From positions 1 to 30,113 of the forward strand of contig DHYU01000069.1 in NCBI GenBank assembly GCA_002415485.1: 30,113 nucleotides of DNA, in the 5' to 3' direction. How positions within the stretch are numbered: the stretch's first letter is position 1; each line of letters starts with the position of its first letter. The notes under the pieces are model-generated. The model saw only the letters and a program-made list of their open reading frames with translations. It did not search any database and was not told the origin of the DNA. Positions 5,679 through 14,023 of this stretch are shown one piece after another. The translations under genes were made by a program, and so were the position numbers. The DNA comes from Proteobacteria bacterium UBA5122 (GTDB lineage: Bacteria > Pseudomonadota > Gammaproteobacteria > Tenderiales > Tenderiaceae).

Positions 5679-6452
5679 TTATTCCCCATCCGGCACGGTG
5701 CTGCAATAAAAGCGCTGCTGGACCTCATCCGGCAGTTTGTAGAACCACATCTGATAGAGCGAGACGACAAACTGCACACCAAAACTCAGCCCCATCAACG
5801 CACCGCTGCCGATCACCACGTAGGCAAACGGCTCAAAATATTTGGTGACATACCAGGAGGCCACGTCGATGACGATGGTCACAAACGGCGTGATGATGAT
5901 CGCAATCTTCAGCCACTCATGTTTGAAGTGTGCGTGCATGAAAATGCCGCCAATGATGAAGAAAATGAAGGTCAGACCAAACAGATGGATGTGCGACACA
6001 CGCACCAGCGTGAACAAATCCACGCCACGATCCTGCTCGGCCATCGCCGAGACCCCGGCAAAATCCTCCAGCGACGGCAGATGTGGATTACGATTGTTGT
6101 GACAGGCGATACAACGATCATCAAAGATCGTCTTCAACTCCTGATCGTATACCTTCTTCGGCGCCCCCGATTGCAACCAGGCCACAATCTGCAGATTTTC
6201 ATCCGCCGGCAACATGCCAGACATTGGCCCACGCAGCGCCGACTCCAGTTTGGTGCCGGTCTTACTGCCACCATAGGCAATCGCAATATCCTTTACCGTA
6301 ATCATTGGGTTGCCGTCACGACCATGATGAGACGCCACGATATAGATCATGGCAAAGACATAACCCAACACCAGCACACACAGCGTACAGGTATACAACA
6401 CACGTTGAATGGTCGGCAAATGGGTAAAGTGGAGCGTGAAACGATGTCCCAT
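5679..6452 (-). CDS. Membrane-anchored monoheme cytochrome c
   Basis: A 257-residue integral membrane protein. One transmembrane helix (about 18-40) is followed by a periplasmic section with a CIACH heme site (114-118) in DDRCIACHNNRNPHLPSL, then three more helices (about 155-173, 181-200 and 208-232). SHIHLFG (153-159) and MHAHF (172-176) hold four histidines at helix ends and could bind a heme b or a metal; this is inference. The C-terminal half, with FGVQFVVSLYQMWF, is like a family I recall from sulfur-oxidising and methane-oxidising bacteria that databases sometimes mislabel elongation factor 1-alpha. The start has an AAGGA ribosome binding site. First gene of the cytochrome cluster. Confidence 0.85.
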   Translation of the reverse strand: MGHRFTLHFTHLPTIQRVLYTCTLCVLVLGYVFAMIYIVASHHGRDGNPMITVKDIAIAYGGSKTGTKLESALRGPMSGMLPADENLQIVAWLQSGAPKKVYDQELKTIFDDRCIACHNNRNPHLPSLEDFAGVSAMAEQDRGVDLFTLVRVSHIHLFGLTFIFFIIGGIFMHAHFKHEWLKIAIIITPFVTIVIDVASWYVTKYFEPFAYVVIGSGALMGLSFGVQFVVSLYQMWFYKLPDEVQQRFYCSTVPDGE

Positions 6453-6676
6453 GGGAATTCCTTCATGAATGGAGAATTACATCGCGGCGTTGCGATTGGA
6501 GGTAATAACAGGTGTTAGTTTAAAGCATCCATATGACAAACCAACGCACTCAACTAAATTATTTTTCCAAGCGTTCATCTCAACGCCGCCAATGGCTATC
6601 CGTTCAGTGACTGGCCAGCGCCAGACAAACCATCTAAGCTCATTCAGGCCTACACAACGATTTCATGGAGGAAGTC

Positions 6677-7633
6677 ATGCGTATTGCCACTTTTAACATC
6701 GAAAACCTGGATGAAGGAGTGACACCGGATCTGGCGACCCGTTTCAAGATCCTCAAACCACAACTCAAACGCATCAACGCCGACATTCTGTGCCTGCAGG
6801 AAGTTCATGGTCAGGAACGGCATGGACGACCACGCGAATTGATCGCGCTCAGCGAACTGATCGCCGACACCCCTTACGCCGGTTTTTATATCGCCTACAC
6901 CGAGACCAGTGCCGATGAGGCCTACGACAAACGAAACCTGGTCACACTCTCGCGTTACCCGATCGGCGCATCGCGCCAGATCCTCAATGAGTACATCGAT
7001 ACCCTGCAATACCGCCGCACCAGCGCCATCCCCAAGGAAACCGAGGCCAAGGCCGTCCGCTGGCAACGGCCCATCTTGTACACGCGCCTCGATCTCCCGG
7101 ATGGACCGTTGCACGTCATCAACATCCACCTCAAGTCACGCATCCCCAGCCCGGTGCCGGGACAAAAAGAGGGCTTTGGTTATCGCAGCGTCAACGGCTG
7201 GGCCGAGGGTTATTTCATCTCATCGATGAAACGCGTCGGCCAGGCGCTGGAGGTCCGCTGCCTGCTCGAAGAGCTCTTTGATCAGGATGCCGAGGCACGC
7301 ATCATCGTCTGTGGCGACTTCAATGCCGAACCGGGACAGGTGCCGGTCGAGACCATCGCTGGCCGCATCGAAAACACCGGCAACCCCAAACTGGCGCCGC
7401 GCCAACTGGTGCCATGCAGTCACACCCTCCCCGAACAACTGCGCTACACACACATCCATGAAGGCCAACGCAATCTGCTCGATCACATGATGATGTCGCG
7501 ACCGCTGCTGGCGTATTACCAAGGGGCCGAGATCCACAACGAGGTGTTGCACGACGAATCGATCGCCTTCGCCAGCGACAGTAAGTATCCGGAATCGGAT
7601 CACGCGCCGTTTGTCGTGACGCTCGACTTATAA
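6677..7633 (+). CDS. Endonuclease/exonuclease/phosphatase family protein
   Basis: A 318-residue protein of the ExoIII/DNase I-like superfamily, which hydrolyses phosphodiester bonds in DNA, RNA or small phosphates using Mg2+. The catalytic landmarks are in order: TFNIENL (Asn7), LCLQEV (Glu42), INIHLKS (His), CGDFNAEPG (Asp/Asn) and the terminal SDHAPFVV (Asp-His). There is no signal peptide. The ATG at 6677 is chosen over one at 6665 because GGAGGAA lies just before it and the protein then begins directly with the conserved MRIATFNIEN. It is divergent from the cytochrome genes and transcribed alone. The substrate cannot be assigned: the superfamily ranges from exonucleases to sphingomyelinases. 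Confidence 0.85.
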   Translation: MRIATFNIENLDEGVTPDLATRFKILKPQLKRINADILCLQEVHGQERHGRPRELIALSELIADTPYAGFYIAYTETSADEAYDKRNLVTLSRYPIGASRQILNEYIDTLQYRRTSAIPKETEAKAVRWQRPILYTRLDLPDGPLHVINIHLKSRIPSPVPGQKEGFGYRSVNGWAEGYFISSMKRVGQALEVRCLLEELFDQDAEARIIVCGDFNAEPGQVPVETIAGRIENTGNPKLAPRQLVPCSHTLPEQLRYTHIHEGQRNLLDHMMMSRPLLAYYQGAEIHNEVLHDESIAFASDSKYPESDHAPFVVTLDL

Positions 7634-7651
7634 AAACGCACATCCCTAAAC

Positions 7652-7684
7652 AACAAAACCGCCAAACGGCGGTTTTGTTTTATC
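7652..7684. terminator. Bidirectional terminator between the EEP gene and purC
   Basis: A 12-bp stem, with AAAACCGCC/GGCGGTTTT at its core (7652-7663 with 7668-7679) and a 4-base loop. T-rich flanks on both strands allow it to end both converging transcripts. Confidence 0.9.
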
Positions 7685-7700
7685 AAGCATTCAACAACGC

Positions 7701-8417
7701 TTACGCAGGCAACTGCATGCCCAGGCGTGTGGCCACTTCTTCATAGGCCTCAACCACACCACCCAGGCCTTGGCGGAAACGGTCTTTATCCAGCTTTTTG
7801 CGTGTCTCGGCATCCCACAGGCGGCAACCATCGGGACTGAATTCATCACCGAGCACCACCTGATCCTTGAACAAACCAAACTCCAGTTTGTAATCGACCA
7901 ACAACATACCGCCATCCAGGAACAGCTTTTTCAGCACATCGTTCACCTTGTAGGTCAGCGCCTTCATCTGCGCCATGTGTTCGGCCTTGGCCCAACCAAA
8001 GGTCTCGACATGCGACTCGTTGATCATCGGGTCATGCAGCGCATCGTTCTTCAAAAACAATTCAAAGGTCGGCGGATTCAGCTCGATGCCTTCGGTCACA
8101 CCCAAACGACGGCACAGACTGCCGGCCGCGATGTTGCGCACCACACACTCGACCGGGATCATGTCGAGTTTTTTGACTTGGGCTTCGTTGTTCGACAACA
8201 GCTTTTCAAAGTGAACTGGGATGCCGGCATCACGCAGCTTGCCCATGATGAAGGCATTGAAGTGATTATTGACCAAACCCTTGCGCGCCAACTGCTCGAT
8301 ACGCTGACCATCAAAGGCCGAGGTGTCATCGCGAAAATGCAGGATCAAAAAATCTGGATCATCGGTCAAATAGACGGTTTTGGCCTTGCCTGCATAGAGT
8401 TCTGCGCGCTTTTCCAT
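7701..8417 (-). CDS. purC: Phosphoribosylaminoimidazole-succinocarboxamide synthase
   Basis: SAICAR synthase, 238 residues (usual about 237), which joins CAIR to aspartate with ATP in de novo purine synthesis. Both family signatures are present: IPVECVVRNIAAGS near residue 92 and LLVDYKLEFG near residue 175. The N-terminus MEKRAELYAGKAKTVY includes the ATP-binding glycine region. The start at 8417 is chosen because AAGG lies 9 bases upstream and it matches the family start; longer frames upstream are not conserved. It ends the dapA-bamC-MBL-purC run, as in E. coli where purC follows bamC. Confidence 0.97.
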   Translation of the reverse strand: MEKRAELYAGKAKTVYLTDDPDFLILHFRDDTSAFDGQRIEQLARKGLVNNHFNAFIMGKLRDAGIPVHFEKLLSNNEAQVKKLDMIPVECVVRNIAAGSLCRRLGVTEGIELNPPTFELFLKNDALHDPMINESHVETFGWAKAEHMAQMKALTYKVNDVLKKLFLDGGMLLVDYKLEFGLFKDQVVLGDEFSPDGCRLWDAETRKKLDKDRFRQGLGGVVEAYEEVATRLGMQLPA

Positions 8418-8488
8418 GTTCACTACCTTAAGGTTAAAGATTGAGCACATCGGCGTTGGAAGGGACCGATGGCAATACAAGGCGGCGA

Positions 8489-9253
8489 TTATACTACGTC
8501 ACGCCAATCCAGGCCCTGTTCTTGATCGGCAATCGCAATCCAATCAGCCGTGCAGCCCATGACCCCAGCGAGCGCCTGGGCCGCCAGCGCCGGGCTGTTG
8601 TTTTCCTCGCTTAGATGGGCTGCCACCAGGTGCTGGAGTTTGCCGGTCTGCAACCGCGACAACAGCTCTGCCGCCTGGGCATTGCTCAGATGGCCGTGAC
8701 GACCGCCAACGCGCTGTTTGAGCGAGGGAGGATACGGCCCGTCGGCCAGCATCGACACATCATGATTACACTCCAACATCAGCGCATCACACCCCGACAG
8801 GCAGCGCTCGATATGCGGCGTCCAGCAACCGACATCGGTCAACACGCCGAGGCGTTTATCGCCATCTGAAAACACAAACTGCGCCGGCTCACTGGCATCG
8901 TGCGGCACGGGATAGGGTTCGACCGAGATATCGCCGATGGCAAAGGCCTCGTGACTACTGAAATAGTGTTGCTGCGGCAACGTGCCCAGGCGGTGTTGAT
9001 GACGGGCGGTGCCATGGGTCAACCACACCGGTAGCTGATAGCGCCGTGCCAGCGCGCCGACGCCCTTGATGTGGTCACCATGCTCATGGGTCACGATGAT
9101 GCCAGCCAGCTGGTCGGGCGAGCACCCCAGGCGGGCCATGCGCTGCTCGACCTGGGCGATGGCAAAACCGTTGTCCATCAGCAGCAGGGTCTCCCCTATT
9201 TCAATCAGGGTGCCATTGCCCTTGCTGCCGCTGCCAAGCGACGCAAAACGCAT
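8489..9253 (-). CDS. WalJ/YycJ-type metallo-beta-lactamase-fold hydrolase
   Basis: A 254-residue MBL-fold protein beginning MRFASLGSGSKGN, typical of the WalJ (YycJ) branch, whose Gram-positive members are exonuclease-like. The metal-binding motif HEHGDH lies at 56-61 (H56, H58, D60, H61), with further ligands expected in PYPVPHDA, LTDVG and AAHLSEENN. The start at 9253 is set by the conserved N-terminus and an upstream AAGGGCGGACGG; it lies only 10 bases after the bamC stop, so the genes are cotranscribed. E. coli has no gene between bamC and purC, so this is an addition to that operon. A nuclease role is inferred from the family only. Confidence 0.88.
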   Translation of the reverse strand: MRFASLGSGSKGNGTLIEIGETLLLMDNGFAIAQVEQRMARLGCSPDQLAGIIVTHEHGDHIKGVGALARRYQLPVWLTHGTARHQHRLGTLPQQHYFSSHEAFAIGDISVEPYPVPHDASEPAQFVFSDGDKRLGVLTDVGCWTPHIERCLSGCDALMLECNHDVSMLADGPYPPSLKQRVGGRHGHLSNAQAAELLSRLQTGKLQHLVAAHLSEENNSPALAAQALAGVMGCTADWIAIADQEQGLDWRDVV

Positions 9254-9263
9254 CCGTCCGCCC

Positions 9264-10343
9264 TTAATTAAAATTCTCCAGCACCTCGTCCAGCATATGC
9301 TCGGCCTGGTCGCGCACCGTGGCATCACCGTTGCGCTCGCGGATGTAGAGACGCAGCTCTCCCGCCTCATTCACCAGCTCGGCACGCAGTTGCAGATCTT
9401 CGGTTTCTTCCTTGACCTGGAAACCAAAGCCGCTTTCAGTGCGCGTCACCAGGGTATAGCGGAAATCGTAGGCCTGGACGGAGTCATCGATGACCACGAT
9501 GGTCGCCCCGGTACGGCTCAAGGCCTGACCAACACGACGCCATGCCCATTGTTGCGGCGCCTGGATCAGCACGTAGGATTCGCCATCGCGGTTTTTAACC
9601 AGCTTGTACTGGGCGTCCTCGGCGTTGAACAACAAGGCCTGCGCACGCGCCTCATCCATGCCGATGAAGACCAGCAGGCGTTTCAACATCATACTCTCCA
9701 GCTCGACATCGCTGGGCGCTGGCAGCCAACGCAGACTGTCGTCGACAGAACCCTGCTGCATGCGACGGTGGCTCAGATATAACTCCGTGGTACCGGCGAC
9801 ACTGCCCGGTTCCAAACGGACCTGGAACTGCTCGCGGGTATTCTCAGAAAACAACGCACCAAAGACCTTGCGGAAAAATGATGGTTCTTCACCATCACCC
9901 AGCTCGGCCCATTCCGTCTCCATGGTCATGAACTCAGGTGAGCTGCTCTTGATGCTGGGCCCATACTGCACCCAATAGGCCTCGATCCGCGGCCACAGGT
10001 CCTTGGGTTCACCCTGCAATACCAACCACTGCAGACTGCCGTCACGCATCAACCGGGCCTTGTCCAGATCCGGTAGACCAAGATTAGGCGTCGCCTGAAC
10101 CGCCACCGCCAGCGGTGCGACCGGCGTGGCAACATCGGCACGCTCGTTCTTGACGGCCGCGGCCTGCGGGATGGTCAGCGCATCGACCGACTCCTGTAGC
10201 TTCAGCGCCGGAGGCAGCTCCAGCGGCCGATCAGCCTCCGCCCCCTCGTAGAGGGCCTTGCGCTGTTCGGTGGTACTACAGGCGACGATGGCCAGGCAGG
10301 CCATCACCACGCCGGCCATTTTGAAGCTTCGGCTGTTTCGCAT
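9264..10343 (-). CDS. bamC: Outer membrane assembly lipoprotein BamC
   Basis: A 359-residue lipoprotein of the BAM complex, which folds beta-barrel proteins into the outer membrane. The signal peptide ends in the lipobox IVAC (Cys22). A Pro-rich unstructured segment with RPLELPPAL follows, the part that binds BamD in E. coli, and then two helix-grip domains typical of NlpB/DapX. The start at 10343 is chosen because it puts the signal peptide at the N-terminus; the ribosome binding site is weak. It follows dapA by 68 bases. Confidence is high because of the dapA-bamC order and the lipoprotein architecture. Confidence 0.92.
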   Translation of the reverse strand: MRNSRSFKMAGVVMACLAIVACSTTEQRKALYEGAEADRPLELPPALKLQESVDALTIPQAAAVKNERADVATPVAPLAVAVQATPNLGLPDLDKARLMRDGSLQWLVLQGEPKDLWPRIEAYWVQYGPSIKSSSPEFMTMETEWAELGDGEEPSFFRKVFGALFSENTREQFQVRLEPGSVAGTTELYLSHRRMQQGSVDDSLRWLPAPSDVELESMMLKRLLVFIGMDEARAQALLFNAEDAQYKLVKNRDGESYVLIQAPQQWAWRRVGQALSRTGATIVVIDDSVQAYDFRYTLVTRTESGFGFQVKEETEDLQLRAELVNEAGELRLYIRERNGDATVRDQAEHMLDEVLENFN

Positions 10344-10411
10344 TGATTTCACACTCAAAGTATTCGGAACGCACTGCCCGCCAGCGGCGGACAGCAATAT
10401 GACAATGTTGG

Positions 10412-11290
10412 CTAAGGATTGATCCTCGCCTGACGCAAGGCGGCACGCAGCGTCTCATGATACTGTGGCGACAACTGCGTCAGCGGCAGACGGATCGCAT
10501 GACCAATCAGCCCCATCTCGGCCAGGGCCCATTTCACCGGGATCGGATTGGCCTCGACAAACAAATCGTTGTGCAATGCAGCCAACGGGGCATCGAGCTG
10601 TTCGGCCTCGTCACGCTGACCGGCAATCGCCGCCGCACACATCTCGCGCATGGTGCGCGGTGCTACGTTGGCAGTGACCGAAATCACGCCCTTGCCGCCG
10701 AGCAGCATCAATTCGCGCGCGGTGGCATCGTCACCACTGTAGACATCCAGACTATCACCACAGGCCTCAATAATATCGAAGGCGCGCTGCAGGTCACCGG
10801 TCGCCTCTTTGATGCCGACGATGTTTGAAATCCTGGCCAGGCGAGCCACGGTCTCCGTTTTGATATCACTCACAGTACGGCCGGGGACATTGTAGAGGAT
10901 CTGCGGCAGGGCTGCGGCCTCGGCAATCGCCTTGAAGTGCAGATAGAGCCCTTCCTGGGTCGGCTTGTTGTAATAAGGGGCCACCAACAACGCCGCATCG
11001 GCACCGGCCGCCATCGCAGCCTGGGTCAGTTCGATTGCCTCACGGGTGGAGTTGGAGCCTGTACCGGCAATCACCGGCAGACGCCCGGCGGCGAAATCGA
11101 CAGTCTTGCGGATCACATCGCAGTGTTCTTCTGTGCTGAGCGTGGGCGACTCACCGGTGGTGCCGACAGAAACAATGGCATCGGTGCCGCTTTCCACATG
11201 GAATTCGACCAGACGCGCCAGGGCCTCATAGTCGACAGAACCATCATCATGCATGGGGGTAACTAAGGCTACCATGCTGCCGCGAAACAT
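10412..11290 (-). CDS. dapA: 4-hydroxy-tetrahydrodipicolinate synthase
   Basis: DapA, 292 residues, a TIM-barrel lyase that condenses pyruvate and aspartate semialdehyde, the first committed step of lysine and diaminopimelate synthesis. All catalytic residues sit at their E. coli numbers: T44 and T45 in GTTGES, Y107, Y133 and R138 in YNVPGRT, and the Schiff-base lysine K161 in GIKEATGD. The start at 11290 has GGAG about 10 bases upstream and gives the canonical MFRGSMVALVTPM. First gene of the dapA-bamC-MBL-purC run, divergent from gcvR. Confidence 0.98.
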   Translation of the reverse strand: MFRGSMVALVTPMHDDGSVDYEALARLVEFHVESGTDAIVSVGTTGESPTLSTEEHCDVIRKTVDFAAGRLPVIAGTGSNSTREAIELTQAAMAAGADAALLVAPYYNKPTQEGLYLHFKAIAEAAALPQILYNVPGRTVSDIKTETVARLARISNIVGIKEATGDLQRAFDIIEACGDSLDVYSGDDATARELMLLGGKGVISVTANVAPRTMREMCAAAIAGQRDEAEQLDAPLAALHNDLFVEANPIPVKWALAEMGLIGHAIRLPLTQLSPQYHETLRAALRQARINP

Positions 11291-11481
11291 ATTTCTCACT
11301 CCGATCCGCAAAAACGCCCATGGTACTGCCGCCCCCGTGCAATGACAAGGCCGGAACATCGCCAGTTCCGCCCTCGTAGAAAGTGACGTATGATTAAACT
11401 AAAGGCGATCGTCGATGACCGCCTTGCGGCGGGCCGCAGCAGCAGCCCTTGTAGTAGCAACCGCAGGAAGCACATTTACTT

Positions 11482-12012
11482 ATGTCCAATCACTTAGTCA
11501 TTACTGCCGTCGGCCGCGACCGCCCCGGCATCGTCAAAAAGCTCACCAGCGTCATCACCGAACACGAGTGCAACATCGAAAACAGCCGCATGACCATCCT
11601 CGGCGGCGAGTTTGCGATCATTCTGCTGGTCAGTGGCAACTGGAATACCATTGCCAAGCTTGAAACCCTGTTGCAACGTCACGGCGATGACCTCGAGCTG
11701 ATGATCAACTGCAAACGCACCGAACAACGCGCGGCGCAGCCGGACACCCTCTCCTATCACGTAGAGGCGCTGTCGATGGATCAACCCGGCATCGTCCACC
11801 GCGTATCTGCCTTCTTTGACGAGCGCGGCATCAATATCGAAAACCTGAATACCGATGCCTACAACGCCGCCCATACTGGCACGCCGATGTTCGCCATCAC
11901 CATGACCGTTTGCATCCCGGCAACACTGTCGATCGCCCGCCTGCGCGAGCAGTTTATGGACTTCTGCGACCAGATGAACCTGGACGGCATTATCGAACCC
12001 GGCCGCAACTAG
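11482..12012 (+). CDS. gcvR: GcvR-like ACT-domain regulator
   Basis: A 176-residue protein with two ACT domains (about 3-75 and 92-165), starting LVITAVGRDRPGIVKKL and repeating the pattern at ALSMDQPGIVHRVSAFF. In E. coli GcvR binds GcvA and represses the glycine cleavage operon; glycine relieves this. The position, divergent from dapA and just before bcp, is the same as in E. coli and supports the name. The ATG at 11482 is preceded by AGGAAG at a long spacing of 11 bases. There is no DNA-binding domain, as expected. Whether a GcvA partner exists cannot be seen here. Confidence 0.88.
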   Translation: MSNHLVITAVGRDRPGIVKKLTSVITEHECNIENSRMTILGGEFAIILLVSGNWNTIAKLETLLQRHGDDLELMINCKRTEQRAAQPDTLSYHVEALSMDQPGIVHRVSAFFDERGINIENLNTDAYNAAHTGTPMFAITMTVCIPATLSIARLREQFMDFCDQMNLDGIIEPGRN

Positions 12013-12050
12013 GGCTTTCGCCAGCTGCGCCCCGAGACAAGGACACCCAA

Positions 12051-12521
12051 ATGAGCACAGCCACCGTGAACAAAAAAGTACCGGCATTCGCCCTCCCGGC
12101 CACGGGCGAACAAACCATTCGCCTCAGTGACTTTGCCGGGCGCAATGTCGTCATCTATTTTTACCCCAAGGACAGCACCCCGGGCTGCACGCAGGAAGGA
12201 CAGGACTTTCGGGATCAGTTCCAGGTCTTCGGCAAGCTCAACACCGTGATCTTTGGCGTCTCGCGTGACAGCATCCGTTCTCACGAAAATTTCAAGGAAA
12301 AACAGGAATTCCCTTTTGATCTAATCTCAGATGCCGATGAAGAGTTATGTAACATCTTTGATGTGATCAAAATGAAAAACATGTACGGGAAACAGGTCAG
12401 AGGCATAGAGCGCAGCACCTTCCTCATCGATACTAAAGGCGTGCTGCGGCAAGAGTGGCGCAAGGTAAAAGTAGCAGGTCATGTGCAAGAAGTTTTGGAA
12501 GCGGTGAAGGCCATCACGTAA
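12051..12521 (+). CDS. bcp: Peroxiredoxin of the BCP/PrxQ family
   Basis: A 156-residue thiol peroxidase that reduces peroxides with thioredoxin. The peroxidatic cysteine is Cys46 in PKDSTPGCTQEGQDFRD. The resolving cysteine found five residues later in many PrxQ proteins (C-x4-C, as in E. coli) is replaced here by Gln51. The only other Cys is C100 in EELCNIFDV, at the place of E. coli Cys99, so this is either an atypical 2-Cys enzyme of another type or a 1-Cys form. The start at 12051 is chosen over a frame running back into gcvR because MSTATVNKKVPAFALPAT is the natural N-terminus and ACAAGGA lies upstream. Confidence 0.95.
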   Translation: MSTATVNKKVPAFALPATGEQTIRLSDFAGRNVVIYFYPKDSTPGCTQEGQDFRDQFQVFGKLNTVIFGVSRDSIRSHENFKEKQEFPFDLISDADEELCNIFDVIKMKNMYGKQVRGIERSTFLIDTKGVLRQEWRKVKVAGHVQEVLEAVKAIT

Positions 12522-12562
12522 AGCGGCCTTCTATCCATCAGCCCTAAACCGAAGGGAAGTTT

Positions 12563-13969
12563 ATGCCAAACAAATCGGAAGATATCAAAGGGAAACGGTT
12601 ATACGTACTCGACACCAACGTTTTAATGCATGATCCAAGCTGTCTGTATCGGTTTCAGGAGCACGATATCTTCCTGCCGATGATCGTGCTCGAAGAGCTG
12701 GACAACAACAAACGCGGCCACTCAGAGGTCGCCCGCAACGCACGCCAGGCCAGCCGCACCATGGAAGAGCTGATCTGTGGCGCACAGAAAAAAGACATCG
12801 AGAAAGGCATCAAACTGCCCGAGCCGGCCAATAGCAGTTACGTCAGCGGCCGCATCTTCTTTCAAACCCGCCACCTCACATCAGACCTGCCGGCCAGCCT
12901 GCCTGGCAACATCCCGGACAACAACATCCTCGCCACCGCCTTGGCGCTGCAAAAACAATCGCGCGAACAAAAGGTTGCCATCGTCTCGAAAGACATCAAT
13001 CTGCGGATCAAGGCCGCGGCATTGGGAATCTACGCCGAGGATTATCATGACGACCAGGTGCTCGACGACCTCAGCCTGCTTTATACCGGCAAGGCCGAAC
13101 TGGCCGACGATTTCTGGAACGAACACTCACAAGAGCTAAGTTCGTGGAAAGATCACGAAAAGACCTACTATAAAATCACCGGCAATGATCTTTCGGATTT
13201 CTATCCTAACCAATTGGTATACAGCACTCAGAGTGACGGCTTTGAGGCCATTGTCAAAGAAGTCCATTCAGATCATGCGATCCTTGAGATGTGTACCAAC
13301 TACAAGAGCAATCATCACAACGTTTGGGGCATCAATGCCCGCAACCGCGAGCAGAACTTTGCGCTCAATCTGCTGATGAATCCCGATGTCGACTTCGTCA
13401 GCCTGCTTGGCAATGCCGGTACCGGCAAAACCCTGCTGACCCTGGCGGCTGGCCTGGTGCAAGTACTGGACGAGCAGCGCTACCACGAGATCATTGTCAC
13501 CCGTGCCACGGTGCCGATGGGTGAAGACATCGGCTTCCTGCCCGGCACAGAAGAGGAAAAGATGGTGCCGTGGATGGGGGCCTTGATGGACAACCTCGAA
13601 GTGTTATCCAGCGGCGAAGGCGGCGCCTGGGGACGTGCAGCGACGAATGACCTGTTGCGCAACCGGATCAAGGTACACTCACTCAACTTTATGCGCGGCC
13701 GTACCTTCCTCAAGAAATTCGTCATTATCGACGAGGCACAGAACCTGACCTCGAAACAGATGAAGTCGCTGATCACCCGAGCCGGCCCCGGCACCAAGGT
13801 GGTCTGCCTGGGTAACATCGCGCAGATTGATACACCGTATCTGACCGAAACGACCTCAGGCCTCACCTATGTGGTCGATCGCTTCAAAAACTGGCAGAAC
13901 AGTGGTCACATCACACTGCTCAGCGGCGAGCGCTCACGGTTGGCGGATTTTGCATCGCAAAATCTCTAA
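12563..13969 (+). CDS. PIN-PhoH fusion ATPase (PhoH2 type)
   Basis: A 468-residue protein combining an N-terminal PIN ribonuclease domain with a C-terminal PhoH helicase-like ATPase. PIN acidic residues are visible: D17 in YVLDTNVLMHDP, E44/E45 in IVLEELDNNKRG and later Asp in DNNILATA and SKDINLR. The ATPase has Walker A GNAGTGKT (283-290) and Walker B VIIDEAQN (D390, E391). Mycobacterial PhoH2 homologues unwind and cut RNA. It is distinct from the YbeZ/PhoH1 type, which lacks PIN. A GAAGGGAAG ribosome binding site precedes the ATG, and it follows bcp by 41 bases. Confidence 0.93.
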   Translation: MPNKSEDIKGKRLYVLDTNVLMHDPSCLYRFQEHDIFLPMIVLEELDNNKRGHSEVARNARQASRTMEELICGAQKKDIEKGIKLPEPANSSYVSGRIFFQTRHLTSDLPASLPGNIPDNNILATALALQKQSREQKVAIVSKDINLRIKAAALGIYAEDYHDDQVLDDLSLLYTGKAELADDFWNEHSQELSSWKDHEKTYYKITGNDLSDFYPNQLVYSTQSDGFEAIVKEVHSDHAILEMCTNYKSNHHNVWGINARNREQNFALNLLMNPDVDFVSLLGNAGTGKTLLTLAAGLVQVLDEQRYHEIIVTRATVPMGEDIGFLPGTEEEKMVPWMGALMDNLEVLSSGEGGAWGRAATNDLLRNRIKVHSLNFMRGRTFLKKFVIIDEAQNLTSKQMKSLITRAGPGTKVVCLGNIAQIDTPYLTETTSGLTYVVDRFKNWQNSGHITLLSGERSRLADFASQNL

Positions 13970-13992
13970 GCTGCACGACCTAACCCAAAAAC

Positions 13993-14023
13993 AAAACGCC
14001 AGCATTAAGCTGGCGTTTTTGTT
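13993..14023. terminator. Bidirectional terminator containing the permease stop codon
   Basis: An 11-bp stem AAAACGCCAGC/GCTGGCGTTTT with loop ATTAA (13993-14003 with 14009-14019), then T-rich sequence. On the reverse strand the loop carries the TAA stop of the AI-2E-family gene (14007-14005), so the last codons of that gene form one arm. Confidence 0.9.

Noticed and set aside
5673..6518. A 281-residue plus-strand frame opposite the membrane cytochrome
   Set aside because: Its product is rich in His, Arg and Gln with no domain, typical of antisense translation of a hydrophobic protein.
11415..11663. An 82-residue frame overlapping the start of gcvR
   Set aside because: It runs into gcvR in another frame and shows no domain; the GC-rich start is probably the gcvR leader.
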